A DNA stretch of 64,000 nt, taken from the NCBI GenBank assembly GCA_947452995.1, contig CANGEV010000001.1, forward strand, positions 248,001 to 312,000, read 5' to 3'. This document shows positions 18,164 through 26,287 of the stretch, in pieces. The position numbers and the translations under genes are program-made. The notes beneath the pieces are model-generated. The model did not search any database, had not been told where the DNA came from, and saw only the letters and a program-made list of their open reading frames with translations. The first letter of the stretch is position 1; the number at the start of each line of letters is the position of its first letter. The DNA comes from Chitinophagales bacterium. GTDB taxonomy: Bacteria > Bacteroidota > Bacteroidia > Chitinophagales > CAIODY01.

Positions 18164-19027
18164 CTACCAGCTAAATTTCGTTTTTCCAACAAAGGACAAA
18201 TCATACGAAATTGGTCCTTTCTTCCCTGTCTCTTGCATTCGATAATACTCCGTGTAGTTTCCTGATTCGTCAAGGGCTGCTATCGAAACGCGTTCGAATC
18301 TAGGATCATTATGCGAAACGTAGACCATCATTTCATCGTTGGCGGGCAGAGGGGAACTAATATCTATTGACTGGTTCAAATCATTGCAAATACGAAGATA
18401 AGCATCCCCAATAGTACCCGCATTTCGTAAATAGATGGTATCACCCTCTTCTGTTGTCATAGTATCCATTTGCATTGAATAGAGCATATCATTGAGGAAG
18501 GAAAGAATCTGATCATTCCAATTGACCGCAATTACGGCAGCTGCGCCATTTCGAATAAATGGGTTCGCATAATTAATAACGCGATTTTGCGCTAAGTTTT
18601 CAGAGACAGGTGTAAGATCGGCGGCAGAGCTTCCGGCGCTACCGCAAGTATGCAAGAAAAATACTAATGCATTTTGTTTGAGCTTCATCTCACGATACAC
18701 TTGATCGGAAGTGATTATTTGTCCATTCGGCAATAAAAATCCACCATAAGAACCATCAAACAAAACACCATGTCCGGAATAAATTAGCAAATCCGCATCA
18801 GCAGCTTGGCGTTTAATTTCTTGCCAATTCGTGTTAGGAGAAGCGAAATATGTAACGGAGACGCCTTCATCATATAATAGTTGTTTCACTTGCAATAATT
18901 CCTTTTCAAATTGCATCTTACTGGCGCCCAACTTAGCACCCAGTATTAAAACGGCTTTTGAAGGCGATGCGAATAAGGAATTAAAAGATAATGCTAGCAG
19001 AAGAATGAAAACAAATAGGTATTTCAT
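18164..19027 (-). CDS. Secreted caspase-like (CHAT/C14-type) protein
   Basis: A 287-residue exported protein with signal peptide YLFVFILLLALSFNSLFA. The fold begins with KAVLILGAKLG. A His motif LLIYSGHGVLF is followed by GGFLLPNGQIITSDQV, and a Cys motif VFFLHTCGSAGSSA. The SGHG and hydrophobic-x-x-C-x-S/A-G pair is the catalytic dyad pattern of caspase-fold (clan CD) peptidases, including CHAT domains. Later AAVIAVNWNDQ fits the 'G-A-x-A-V-I-x-x-x-W' strand of CHAT proteins. There is no PKD or sorting domain, so a periplasmic location is likely. Substrate unknown. It is convergent with sdhB and divergent from the GT25-like gene. Confidence 0.75.
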   Translation of the reverse strand: MKYLFVFILLLALSFNSLFASPSKAVLILGAKLGASKMQFEKELLQVKQLLYDEGVSVTYFASPNTNWQEIKRQAADADLLIYSGHGVLFDGSYGGFLLPNGQIITSDQVYREMKLKQNALVFFLHTCGSAGSSAADLTPVSENLAQNRVINYANPFIRNGAAAVIAVNWNDQILSFLNDMLYSMQMDTMTTEEGDTIYLRNAGTIGDAYLRICNDLNQSIDISSPLPANDEMMVYVSHNDPRFERVSIAALDESGNYTEYYRMQETGKKGPISYDLSFVGKTKFSW

Positions 19028-19104
19028 AACAATGCGGTTTGTTGGTATGTACGAATGAACTTTAAAAAAGTTTCTGTATTGAAAAGAAGCGCTAACTTTA
19101 ACCT

Positions 19105-19857
19105 ATGCAAAATTTGTGGAACGATATTGATGTAAGAGTAGTTCATCCCCGAAAAGGATATGAGTTGCAGGAGCAGCATATTAATGCTTTGATGCACGAA
19201 CACCACATTCCATTCGAATTTCAATTAAAAGGAGATCAGGAGGAACTTACACCTGAAATTTTGCAGCACTATTTTGTTCCAAATATTAATTACTCAAAAG
19301 GTAGTTTATCATGTACGCTCAAGCATTTGCAGATTTATGAAGCATTTATCGAAAGCCCTAAATCCTATTTATTGGTATTTGAGAACGATATCTTTCTGCA
19401 TAAAGACTTTACAAACGCATTAAAACGAATCATCCATGAAATAAAAACAAGAGGATTATCCAAGTTTCTTGTTTCATTAGAAAATTCCTGCATGCGATTT
19501 CCTTCCTATTGGCAAACAAAACACAAACAATTACTGTATAAAGCGAAAGATGGTCGTGCAGCAGGCGCCTATTTAATTGATAAAGAAGCTGCGGTGGCGA
19601 TGATACAATATTTGCATAATAGCAAGTGTGCAACAAATATAGATTGGTGGCATAATCAAATAGCAAAACAAAAATTAATTTCCATTTATTGGGCTCACCC
19701 AACCATAGCGGAACAAGGATCACATAATGGAAGGCTTTCTGGAGAAATTTCATCCCATAAGCACTCTTGGAAACGTCAATTTATTTGGCAAACACATAAA
19801 TTCTTCCGAACCTATATTAAACGACTCATTAACGAATCGCGTATCCTTCCAAGTTAA
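19105..19857 (+). CDS. Glycosyltransferase family 25-like protein
   Basis: A 250-residue cytoplasmic protein. The segment SKGSLSCTLKHLQIYEAFIES followed by YLLVFENDIFLHKDF matches the GT25 pattern, where 'G-x-x-x-C-x-x-S-H' precedes the acidic 'E-[ND]-D' motif. GAYLIDKEAA corresponds to the family's 'G-x-x-x-Y-x-[IV]-x(3)-A-A'. GT25 enzymes modify LPS or other glycans. A TAACTTTA box at 19093-19100 resembles a -7 element just upstream. The next gene, a T9SS cargo, starts 20 bases after its stop, so cotranscription is possible. Confidence 0.72.
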   Translation: MQNLWNDIDVRVVHPRKGYELQEQHINALMHEHHIPFEFQLKGDQEELTPEILQHYFVPNINYSKGSLSCTLKHLQIYEAFIESPKSYLLVFENDIFLHKDFTNALKRIIHEIKTRGLSKFLVSLENSCMRFPSYWQTKHKQLLYKAKDGRAAGAYLIDKEAAVAMIQYLHNSKCATNIDWWHNQIAKQKLISIYWAHPTIAEQGSHNGRLSGEISSHKHSWKRQFIWQTHKFFRTYIKRLINESRILPS

Positions 19858-19876
19858 AAATTCGTTACATTCGTAT

Positions 19877-22588
19877 ATGCGTTTTTTCGTACGAATTTTA
19901 TTGCTTTGTCTTAGCATTTTCGCTTCATTCCAAGTAGCATATGCTACGCACAATAGGGCTGGAGAAATCACGTATTGTCATATTTCCGGCAATACCTATT
20001 CCGCCACAGTAACTACCTATACCAGGGACATTCCAGGTGGAACGATCACCCATTCACTCTATCTATTTTGGGGCGATGGCGATTCCTCCATTGTCGTAAA
20101 ATCTGATTCTACTAGAATTTGCGACTCCATCACCATGAATCATTATTATGGAACGCATACTTATTCAGGCACAGGAACCTATACCCTTAGTATTACCAAC
20201 CCGAATCGTGTAGCTGATGTCTGCAATATTGTCAACTCCGTAAATATCCCTTTCAGTATCAGTTCTACGATTTATATGCCCGATCCGCAATTCTATGGTT
20301 TCAATTGTAGCGCTGCATTTTATAATAGTCCGGTCGTTTATGCCCAAGCGAATAAACCTCTAATATATAATGCAAATGGTAATGATCCCGATGGTGATTC
20401 ACTATCCTACCGATTGGTTGCTCCGTATTATGATAGAGGGCAGCAGATGAGCGTTCCGGGTACATATACCTTTCCGAGTGGATTAAGTATCAACCCTACT
20501 AATGGGGAGATTAATTGGCCGAATCCTGTAGGCTGTTTTTTTAATTGTGGCGTTTTCAATATAGCCTATGAGGTACGCGAATGGCGTAAGGATGCCTATG
20601 GCAAGGCGAAGCTAGTCGGCATTGTGCTTCGAGATATGCAAATAATTGTCTCCTGTATTCCGAACGACCCGCCTCAAATTACACCTATCAATGAAATTTG
20701 TATTTGGGCAGGGACAACTAAATCGATTGTTTTTACCGCGACAGATCCAAATTTTAATCAATATATCGTTTTAAGTGCAAACGGGATTCCATTTACCAAT
20801 CAAGTGAGCAACCCTGCAAGCTTTTTCTGCATACCTAAAAAATCAAATACAGGTGGTTTATTTGTATGGAGTCCGACTTGTGCTGATTTGAAAGCTTTCC
20901 CTTATCAGATTGTCATTCATGCGATCGATTCTGCTGCTGGTACGGGCAATTGTGGCGATCAAAATGGTATGACTGATCTTACGGTAAAAGTAAAGGTTAT
21001 TCCACCTCCACCTACCAATCTTACGGCTACACAAACAGGTAATTCTATCACCGTTTCTTGGAAAAACCCATACCTATGTGGTTCGATTAACAAATTCCGT
21101 TCCTTTAGTTTGTGGCGTAAAACAGGGTGTGATAATACGATTCTAGATTCGTGCCAACAAGGCATGCAAGGCTTGGGCTATACACAAATAGCCTCGAATT
21201 TAACTACCTATTCTTATATCGACTTAAATGTGCAACGTGGTCAAACCTATACGTACCGTGTGCAAGGTGAGTTCAATGATGTTTCGCCAGGAGGTTATGC
21301 GTATAATAAATTCTCTGGTCATCCGAGCGACCCTGTTTGTATTTCACTGAAGCTCGATAAACCCGTATTAATAAACGCTAGCGTCGTAAAAACGGATGCT
21401 ACAAGAGGAACGATTTTCGTACGTTGGATTCGTCCGCAAGTACCCGATTTTGATACGCTATTGAATCCGCCGCCCTATATTTTTAATGTTTATCACGGTC
21501 CAACTAACGGCAGCACAAATACCTTGATTAAAACCATTAGCTTCAATAACTACCACAGTATAAATCAAAATACGGATACCTCTTATGTTGATACAGCACT
21601 TCAAACAGCTATAAATCCGTACTCTTACGCAGTTCAATTAAAAACACAGGGCGGGATAATTGATTTAGGGAAATCGGATGCCGCATCAAGTCCGTGGTTG
21701 ATAGCCTCCCCTTCTAATAAAACATTGACTTTAAAAGTAGTTGCACAAACAGTTTGGATCAACGATTCGATCCGAATTTATAAAAAGAATGCACTTACGG
21801 GTATTTTTGATTCCATCACGACTGTTGCGGGTACTATTTATACTGACGCTAATTTAGTGAATGGGCAATCCTATTGTTATAAGGTTAAGACCGTAGGACA
21901 TTTCAGTGCACCGAGAATGCCAGCCGTTACGTTCAACTTTTCACAAGAATTATGTGCTATTCCTCACGACACGATAGCGCCTTGCGCTCCTACCTTGACG
22001 GTTGCAAATGCCTGTTCGGAGAATAATGCGGGTATCGACGACGAGTATAATCATTTGAACTGGACCATGTCGAGCAACGCTTGTAATAAGGATGTGGTTG
22101 GGTATTATGTTTATTATGCGGAAAATAATGGTGCACCGTTACAGGTAGTTGATACAGTGAAACCAGCTTCAGCCTTAAGTTTCAAGCACAATTTTCAAAA
22201 TGCCGTATCTGGTTGTTACGCTGTTACTGCCTATGATTCAGCGTATAACGTGAGTCCGTTATCGAATATAGTTTGTATGGACAATTGTGCCAACTATACC
22301 TTACCGAACGTATTTACGCCGAATGGTGATGGTCATAATGATGTCTATCATCCGTTTCTACCGTATTCATTTATTGATCATGTAGAAATGAATATATACA
22401 ATAAATGGGGCGGCTTAATTTTCGAAACACAGGATCCAATGATCAACTGGGACGGTACCGACCAGAAGTCGGGGAAAGCGATGCAAACGGGTACTTATTA
22501 TTATAAGTGTCGTGTATTTGAAATTCAGGAAGGAGGCGTTGTGGAGCGAAAGAAGCCTTTGAGTGGCTATATTGAGCTTGTACGTTAG
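19877..22588 (+). CDS. Large secreted protein with fibronectin III-like domains and type B T9SS sorting domain
   Basis: A 903-residue exported protein. The start MRFFVRILLLCLSIFASFQVA at 19877 is chosen because the longer frame begins inside the upstream gene and lacks a signal peptide. After THNRAGEITY comes a PKD-like region (LFWGDGDSS), a cadherin-like part with YNANGNDPDGDSLSYRL, a further Ig-like part, then fibronectin III-like segments (PPPTNLTATQTGNSITVSW; QTYTYRVQGEF; GQSYCYKVKTVG). The C-terminus NVFTPNGDGHNDVYHP, IYNKWGGLIFET, WDGTDQKSG and MQTGTYYYKC is the gliding-motility-associated type B sorting domain. It has no PorP/SprF gene next to it, unlike the giant protein. Function: surface adhesion or carbohydrate contact, by inference. 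Confidence 0.88.
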   Translation: MRFFVRILLLCLSIFASFQVAYATHNRAGEITYCHISGNTYSATVTTYTRDIPGGTITHSLYLFWGDGDSSIVVKSDSTRICDSITMNHYYGTHTYSGTGTYTLSITNPNRVADVCNIVNSVNIPFSISSTIYMPDPQFYGFNCSAAFYNSPVVYAQANKPLIYNANGNDPDGDSLSYRLVAPYYDRGQQMSVPGTYTFPSGLSINPTNGEINWPNPVGCFFNCGVFNIAYEVREWRKDAYGKAKLVGIVLRDMQIIVSCIPNDPPQITPINEICIWAGTTKSIVFTATDPNFNQYIVLSANGIPFTNQVSNPASFFCIPKKSNTGGLFVWSPTCADLKAFPYQIVIHAIDSAAGTGNCGDQNGMTDLTVKVKVIPPPPTNLTATQTGNSITVSWKNPYLCGSINKFRSFSLWRKTGCDNTILDSCQQGMQGLGYTQIASNLTTYSYIDLNVQRGQTYTYRVQGEFNDVSPGGYAYNKFSGHPSDPVCISLKLDKPVLINASVVKTDATRGTIFVRWIRPQVPDFDTLLNPPPYIFNVYHGPTNGSTNTLIKTISFNNYHSINQNTDTSYVDTALQTAINPYSYAVQLKTQGGIIDLGKSDAASSPWLIASPSNKTLTLKVVAQTVWINDSIRIYKKNALTGIFDSITTVAGTIYTDANLVNGQSYCYKVKTVGHFSAPRMPAVTFNFSQELCAIPHDTIAPCAPTLTVANACSENNAGIDDEYNHLNWTMSSNACNKDVVGYYVYYAENNGAPLQVVDTVKPASALSFKHNFQNAVSGCYAVTAYDSAYNVSPLSNIVCMDNCANYTLPNVFTPNGDGHNDVYHPFLPYSFIDHVEMNIYNKWGGLIFETQDPMINWDGTDQKSGKAMQTGTYYYKCRVFEIQEGGVVERKKPLSGYIELVR

Positions 22589-23289
22589 GCCGGCAACAAA
22601 TCCATCAATTCACGCAAAGAATTAATCTCGTGCGTCACATCCACCTCTACGGGATGTTGGTTGGTATTAAATAAAATCCGATCCATCCCAACTTGCTTGG
22701 CTCCGAACATATCGGCGTGGGGATTGTCTCCGATCATAATAGATTCGGACAAGCTTGCATTCGCCGTTTGCAAGGCAAGATGAAAAATTTCCGGATGCGG
22801 TTTGTTCGTTTGCGCAAGTTCACTAGTGATTATATGCGTGAAGTAATCGCGGATTCCAGCTCTTTCTAGTTTATCGATTTGAACTTTTGTAAAGCCATTG
22901 GTTATAAGATGCAACTGATAATTACGTTCTTTTAAAATATGCAAAACCTCAGCGGCTCCGTCAAATAAGTTGGTTTGCAAGGGAAGGTCGTTCAGATAAT
23001 TTTCAGCAATGGCGTTAGCCAAATTAATATCTGGTTTTCCAAAATGCGTTAAGGTTTGCAAGAAGCGACCGATACGTAATTCGATACGTGTAATTTCGCC
23101 GCGCTCAAATTCACCCCACATACGGTGGTTGATTGGATGATATACATCCAAAAAAGATTCTACATTGGGAATACCTAATTCCCGCAAACCCATCGACACA
23201 AAGAGATGTGCTAATGTTGCACGGGAATTAGTTTCGAAATCCCAGATCGTATGGTCGAGATCAAAAAACAAATGCTGATAACGGCGCAT
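22585..23289 (-). CDS. YjjG-family noncanonical pyrimidine nucleotidase (HAD hydrolase)
   Basis: A 234-residue HAD-superfamily phosphatase. Motif I is FFDLDHTIWDF (nucleophile Asp), motif II LITNGFTKVQ, motif III the Lys in QTNKPHPEIF, and motif IV MIGDNPHADMFGAKQVG. The IWDFETNSRATL start and the overall length match YjjG/YfnB nucleotidases, which remove phosphate from noncanonical pyrimidine nucleotides. It is the last gene of a dnaX-slyD-yjjG series, with 12 bases between it and slyD, and its stop overlaps that of the convergent type B cargo gene by four bases. Confidence 0.9.
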   Translation of the reverse strand: MRRYQHLFFDLDHTIWDFETNSRATLAHLFVSMGLRELGIPNVESFLDVYHPINHRMWGEFERGEITRIELRIGRFLQTLTHFGKPDINLANAIAENYLNDLPLQTNLFDGAAEVLHILKERNYQLHLITNGFTKVQIDKLERAGIRDYFTHIITSELAQTNKPHPEIFHLALQTANASLSESIMIGDNPHADMFGAKQVGMDRILFNTNQHPVEVDVTHEINSLRELMDLLPA

Positions 23290-23301
23290 ACGTCTAATTA
23301 A

Positions 23302-23805
23302 TTAATGGTCGTGACCGCCCATGTGAACGTGACCGTGTTCTAATTCTTGCTCAGTAGCAGGACGAACTTCGATTACCGTACCAGAGAAATGTAATGTTTT
23401 ACCAGCCATCGGGTGATTCAAATCTACGTGTACATTTTCATTATCAAAATGCGTGATTACGGCGCGGTAACGATTACCTTGATTATCACTTAACGGAATT
23501 GCGTTACCAACAAAGATTAAATCTTGAGCGATCGTTCCGTCTTCGTTAGCGAACATATTGATATCTAAAGCTACTAAAGCGTTCGGGTCTGTAACACCAT
23601 ATCCTTCTTCAGGAGTTAAAGTGAAAGAGAAGCTTTCGCCCGCTGTTAGACCGCTAAGCGCTTCTTCGAATTTAGGCAAGACATTCCCATGTCCCATTAA
23701 AAACCCGAAAGGAGCTTCGGCAGAAGCTTCGTCAGCGATTGGGCCTTCAAGCTCAGTGCGCAATTGGTAGCTCAATACTACCACATGATTAGGTGCAGAT
23801 TGCAT
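23302..23805 (-). CDS. slyD: FKBP-type peptidyl-prolyl isomerase, SlyD type
   Basis: A 167-residue cytoplasmic folding enzyme and chaperone. The FKBP part VVVLSYQLRTELEG...GHGNVLPKFEEALSGL is interrupted by the insert-in-flap region typical of SlyD (FTLTPEEGYGVTDP, then the IF domain). It closes with VDLNHPMAGKTLHFSG. The tail HGHVHMGGHDH is a short His-rich metal-binding end, as in nickel-binding SlyD. The ATG at 23805 (MQSAPNHVV) is preferred; a longer frame would overlap dnaX. It lies 26 bases after dnaX. Confidence 0.93.
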   Translation of the reverse strand: MQSAPNHVVVLSYQLRTELEGPIADEASAEAPFGFLMGHGNVLPKFEEALSGLTAGESFSFTLTPEEGYGVTDPNALVALDINMFANEDGTIAQDLIFVGNAIPLSDNQGNRYRAVITHFDNENVHVDLNHPMAGKTLHFSGTVIEVRPATEQELEHGHVHMGGHDH

Positions 23806-23831
23806 TTTATTTGATTTAATTGTTGAAAGAT

Positions 23832-25463
23832 TTACCAATCTACATCCAAATTCAAGATTTTGGTGAAGTTGACGAGATCGGGATATTTTTTTGATAAGAC
23901 ATCAAAGCGTTGAGCAGGCGTATAAGGCTTACCATTATTTAAATTTGTGTTATTCGGTTCTTCTGAAGCTGCAGGGATTGCATTGGCAACTACGCCATTA
24001 TTTGCAGGTTCCTTTGATTCAGCTGGAGCACTCGCCTGTTGTTTCATTTGCTCCAATTGCTCTTTTGCTTGCTTTTGTAATTGCTCCCTGCTTAGTAAGC
24101 CCTTCAAGGAAGGAGAAGGAGTATTAGAAGCAGAATGAGTAGGAGAAGGAGAAGCAGAATGAGTTGAGGCTACAGAATGAGTAGGAGAAGCAGAATGAGT
24201 TGAGGCTACAGAAGGAGTTTGAGATGCAGAAGGAGTTGATGTTACAGAAGGAGTAGCAGTAGGAGAAACAGAAGTAGTACTAGAAGGAGTTGGAGAGACA
24301 GAAGGAGAAACTGAAACTACATCATCTTGCTCATTTTTTTTTTTGTCCAAGGAAACAGCGCCTTGGAGTGCAGAATTTAAATAACACAAGCGAATGAGTG
24401 TCATCTCCGTATGAAGGCGTTTATTCTTCGCCATGCGGTATTGCTGATCTGCTTCGTTAATTAAATTGAGCGCACTCAATAAAAACTGACTTGGCGTTGA
24501 TTGCGCTTGTTGCAAGTACTTACGTTTCACATTTTCGCTCGCTTCCAACATTTGGATGGTGTTAGGATATTTTGCAACCAAAATATTTCTAAAGTGCTCC
24601 CCTAGTCCATTCATTAAGGTATCGCCCTCAAATCCTTTCAAGATAATCGCTTGAATGGTTTGCATGACGGTAGCCACATCTTCCGCGAGCATTGCATCGG
24701 TGAGTGTGAAATAAAAATCCGCGTCAAGGATATTCAGTTGATCTAAAACGGCTGCAAGTTCTATATTTCCATTACAAAAGCTAGCCATTTTATCAAATAG
24801 GCTGAGTGCATCCCGCAAGCCGCCATCTGCTTTTTGGGCGATAAGATGAAGAGAATCTTCATCGGCTTGTATCCCCCTATCAGAAACGATTTTTTTCAAC
24901 TGTCCTACGATCGCATCCATTGGAATACGATGAAAGTCGAATACCTGACAACGACTTAAAATTGTTGGTAGAATTTTATGACGTTCGGTTGTAGCCAAGA
25001 TAAAGATTGCATAGGATGGTGGCTCTTCTAAAGTCTTCAAAAAAGCATTGAAGGCTTGAGAGCTCAACATATGAACCTCATCAATAATATAAACTTTAAA
25101 CTGCCCGCCTTGTGGTGGAATTCGCACCTGTTCAATCAGCTGACGAATATCGTCAACGCTGTTATTACTAGCAGCATCCAACTCATAAATATTAAAAGAA
25201 GTGGATTGATTGAATGAAACGCAACTAGGGCATGTCTCACATGCTTCATTTGTTTCGGTAGGACTTTGACAGTTAATTATTTTAGCAAGGATACGCGCGC
25301 AGGTTGTTTTACCTACCCCACGTGGTCCGCAAAAAAGAAAAGCATGAGCGAGTTGATGTTGCTTAAGAGCATTCAACAAGGTGACAGTAATGTGCTCTTG
25401 CCCCACCACGTCAGAGAAACGGGCCGGACGATACTTCCGCGCTGATACTACATACTGTTCCAT
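23832..25463 (-). CDS. dnaX: DNA polymerase III subunit gamma/tau
   Basis: The clamp-loader ATPase of replication. The 543-residue product starts MEQYVVSARKYRPARF; a longer frame back to 25616 has no family similarity. It has the Walker A FCGPRGVGKTTCARILAK, a four-Cys zinc module (CQSPTETNEACETCPSC), the Walker B YIIDEVHML, the SRC sensor in ILSRCQVF, and a domain III helical collar ending near residue 373. There follow Lys codons in an A11 tract, a Ser/Thr/Pro/His-rich repeat linker (about 385-460), a helical part (LLSREQLQKQAKEQLEQ), and a short tail ending LNLDVDW. The A11 tract probably programs a short gamma form (see the separate site). It is first in a dnaX-slyD-yjjG series. Confidence 0.95.
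   Translation of the reverse strand: MEQYVVSARKYRPARFSDVVGQEHITVTLLNALKQHQLAHAFLFCGPRGVGKTTCARILAKIINCQSPTETNEACETCPSCVSFNQSTSFNIYELDAASNNSVDDIRQLIEQVRIPPQGGQFKVYIIDEVHMLSSQAFNAFLKTLEEPPSYAIFILATTERHKILPTILSRCQVFDFHRIPMDAIVGQLKKIVSDRGIQADEDSLHLIAQKADGGLRDALSLFDKMASFCNGNIELAAVLDQLNILDADFYFTLTDAMLAEDVATVMQTIQAIILKGFEGDTLMNGLGEHFRNILVAKYPNTIQMLEASENVKRKYLQQAQSTPSQFLLSALNLINEADQQYRMAKNKRLHTEMTLIRLCYLNSALQGAVSLDKKKNEQDDVVSVSPSVSPTPSSTTSVSPTATPSVTSTPSASQTPSVASTHSASPTHSVASTHSASPSPTHSASNTPSPSLKGLLSREQLQKQAKEQLEQMKQQASAPAESKEPANNGVVANAIPAASEEPNNTNLNNGKPYTPAQRFDVLSKKYPDLVNFTKILNLDVDW
24127..24318 (-). repeat. Low-complexity minisatellite in the dnaX linker
   Basis: The plus strand here is almost all purine. 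It contains degenerate tandem units, the clearest being a 36-bp unit starting at 24151 and again at 24187. The encoded linker is built from S, T, P, H, A and V in motifs such as SASPTHSVAST and SVSPTATPS. The frame is kept, as expected for repeat units of multiples of three. The flanking dnaX sequence has no such bias. Confidence 0.85.
24334..24367 (-). promoter_or_regulatory. Predicted dnaX slippage site: hairpin plus A11 tract
   Basis: On the coding (minus) strand a perfect 7-bp hairpin TCCAAGG/CCTTGGA with loop CGCTGTTT (24367-24346) is followed after one base by eleven A residues (24344-24334), read GAC AAA AAA AAA AAT GAG. One extra A, or a -1 shift, gives AAA AAA AAA AAA TGA, an immediate stop. 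One missing A gives ATG AGC AAG ATG ATG TAG. Both yield a protein that ends just after the clamp-loader core (377 residues in the first case). Known precedents are the ribosomal shift at A AAA AAG in E. coli dnaX and the transcriptional slippage at A9 in Thermus dnaX. Confidence 0.7.
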
Positions 25464-25543
25464 AAAGGTCTGTTGCGAAATTAATAAAAAGACAGGCTTT
25501 ATACGATTTTTTACTTCCTTTTTTTCACGTAACTTTACAAAAG

Positions 25544-26287
25544 ATGAGAAAAGCCTTTCTACTTCTATTAATAAGCTTATTAACGAGCTATACCCTATTG
25601 GCATCTTATCAGCCAAAATGGAAGAATGGCCATTATAATCGCTGGATGGGGCTCAGAATTGGTTATAGTCATTTAATGGCGCAACCAGATCATTTCCCGG
25701 AATATCATTCCAAAATGAATCCTAATCCTCCCCTTTCCCTTATCAAAACGAAATCCTATCAAATAGGATTTGACATTTTTACGCAAAGCATTTTAGTGCC
25801 GGAGACGCATTTATTTTGCTCTTGGGGTATCGGCTGGTCGTTTAATCATTTACGCGTTAAACCTGACCTCGTATTGTCAACAGATAGCAGCAATGGGACT
25901 TTAATCATTCAACAAGCTAATACAGCTTACGCAAGAAGCATTTTAAACTCCAACTATATATATTTCCCCGTTCGCGTCATTTACTACCCTTGGAAAAGTG
26001 GCAAGAAAATGAACTGGTCGATTTCTGGAGGTATGGAATTTCAGTATAGTCTCTTTTCATGGCAAACACTCCGAAGAATTGGAGAAGTTACGAAGTTAAG
26101 ATACGATGCAAATAATTTTAATATGCAGGACAAGCAAGTGGCAGTGAACGTTCGATTTGCCTTACGAAGAATTGCCTTTTATGCGGATTACGGATTAATT
26201 CCACTTTTTAATCCAAGCCAACAGATGTATCATTATATGCCGGAGTACAATACGATTCACTTTGGAATCTGTTTTAACGGTTTTTAG
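25544..26287 (+). CDS. Predicted outer-membrane beta-barrel protein
   Basis: A 247-residue protein of unknown function. The signal peptide is MRKAFLLLLISLLTSYTLLAS. The rest alternates hydrophobic and polar residues with many aromatic ends of strands (MGLRIGYSHL, YQIGFDIFTQ, FCSWGIGWSFNHL, YIYFPVRVIYYPW, WSISGGMEFQYSL, VNVRFALRRIAFYADYGLIP) and ends in IHFGICFNGF, a C-terminal strand with terminal Phe. This suggests a small barrel of about eight to ten strands. A TAACTTTA box at 25530-25537 resembles a -7 element. It diverges from dnaX and its stop overlaps that of the convergent DUF6089 gene by four bases. Confidence 0.7.
   Translation: MRKAFLLLLISLLTSYTLLASYQPKWKNGHYNRWMGLRIGYSHLMAQPDHFPEYHSKMNPNPPLSLIKTKSYQIGFDIFTQSILVPETHLFCSWGIGWSFNHLRVKPDLVLSTDSSNGTLIIQQANTAYARSILNSNYIYFPVRVIYYPWKSGKKMNWSISGGMEFQYSLFSWQTLRRIGEVTKLRYDANNFNMQDKQVAVNVRFALRRIAFYADYGLIPLFNPSQQMYHYMPEYNTIHFGICFNGF

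Noticed and set aside
19727-19876. Extended start of the 903-residue type B cargo gene
   Set aside because: It overlaps the GT25-like gene and puts 50 polar residues before the signal peptide.
24334-24344. Sequencing error or frameshift mutation in dnaX at the A run
   Set aside because: The frame is intact on both sides with A11, and the downstream tau part has sensible sequence. A one-base error in the run would break the gene.
25464-25616. 51-codon N-terminal extension of dnaX
   Set aside because: It lacks any family similarity, while MEQYVVSARKYRP is the conserved start of DnaX. It would also overlap the promoter region of the divergent gene.
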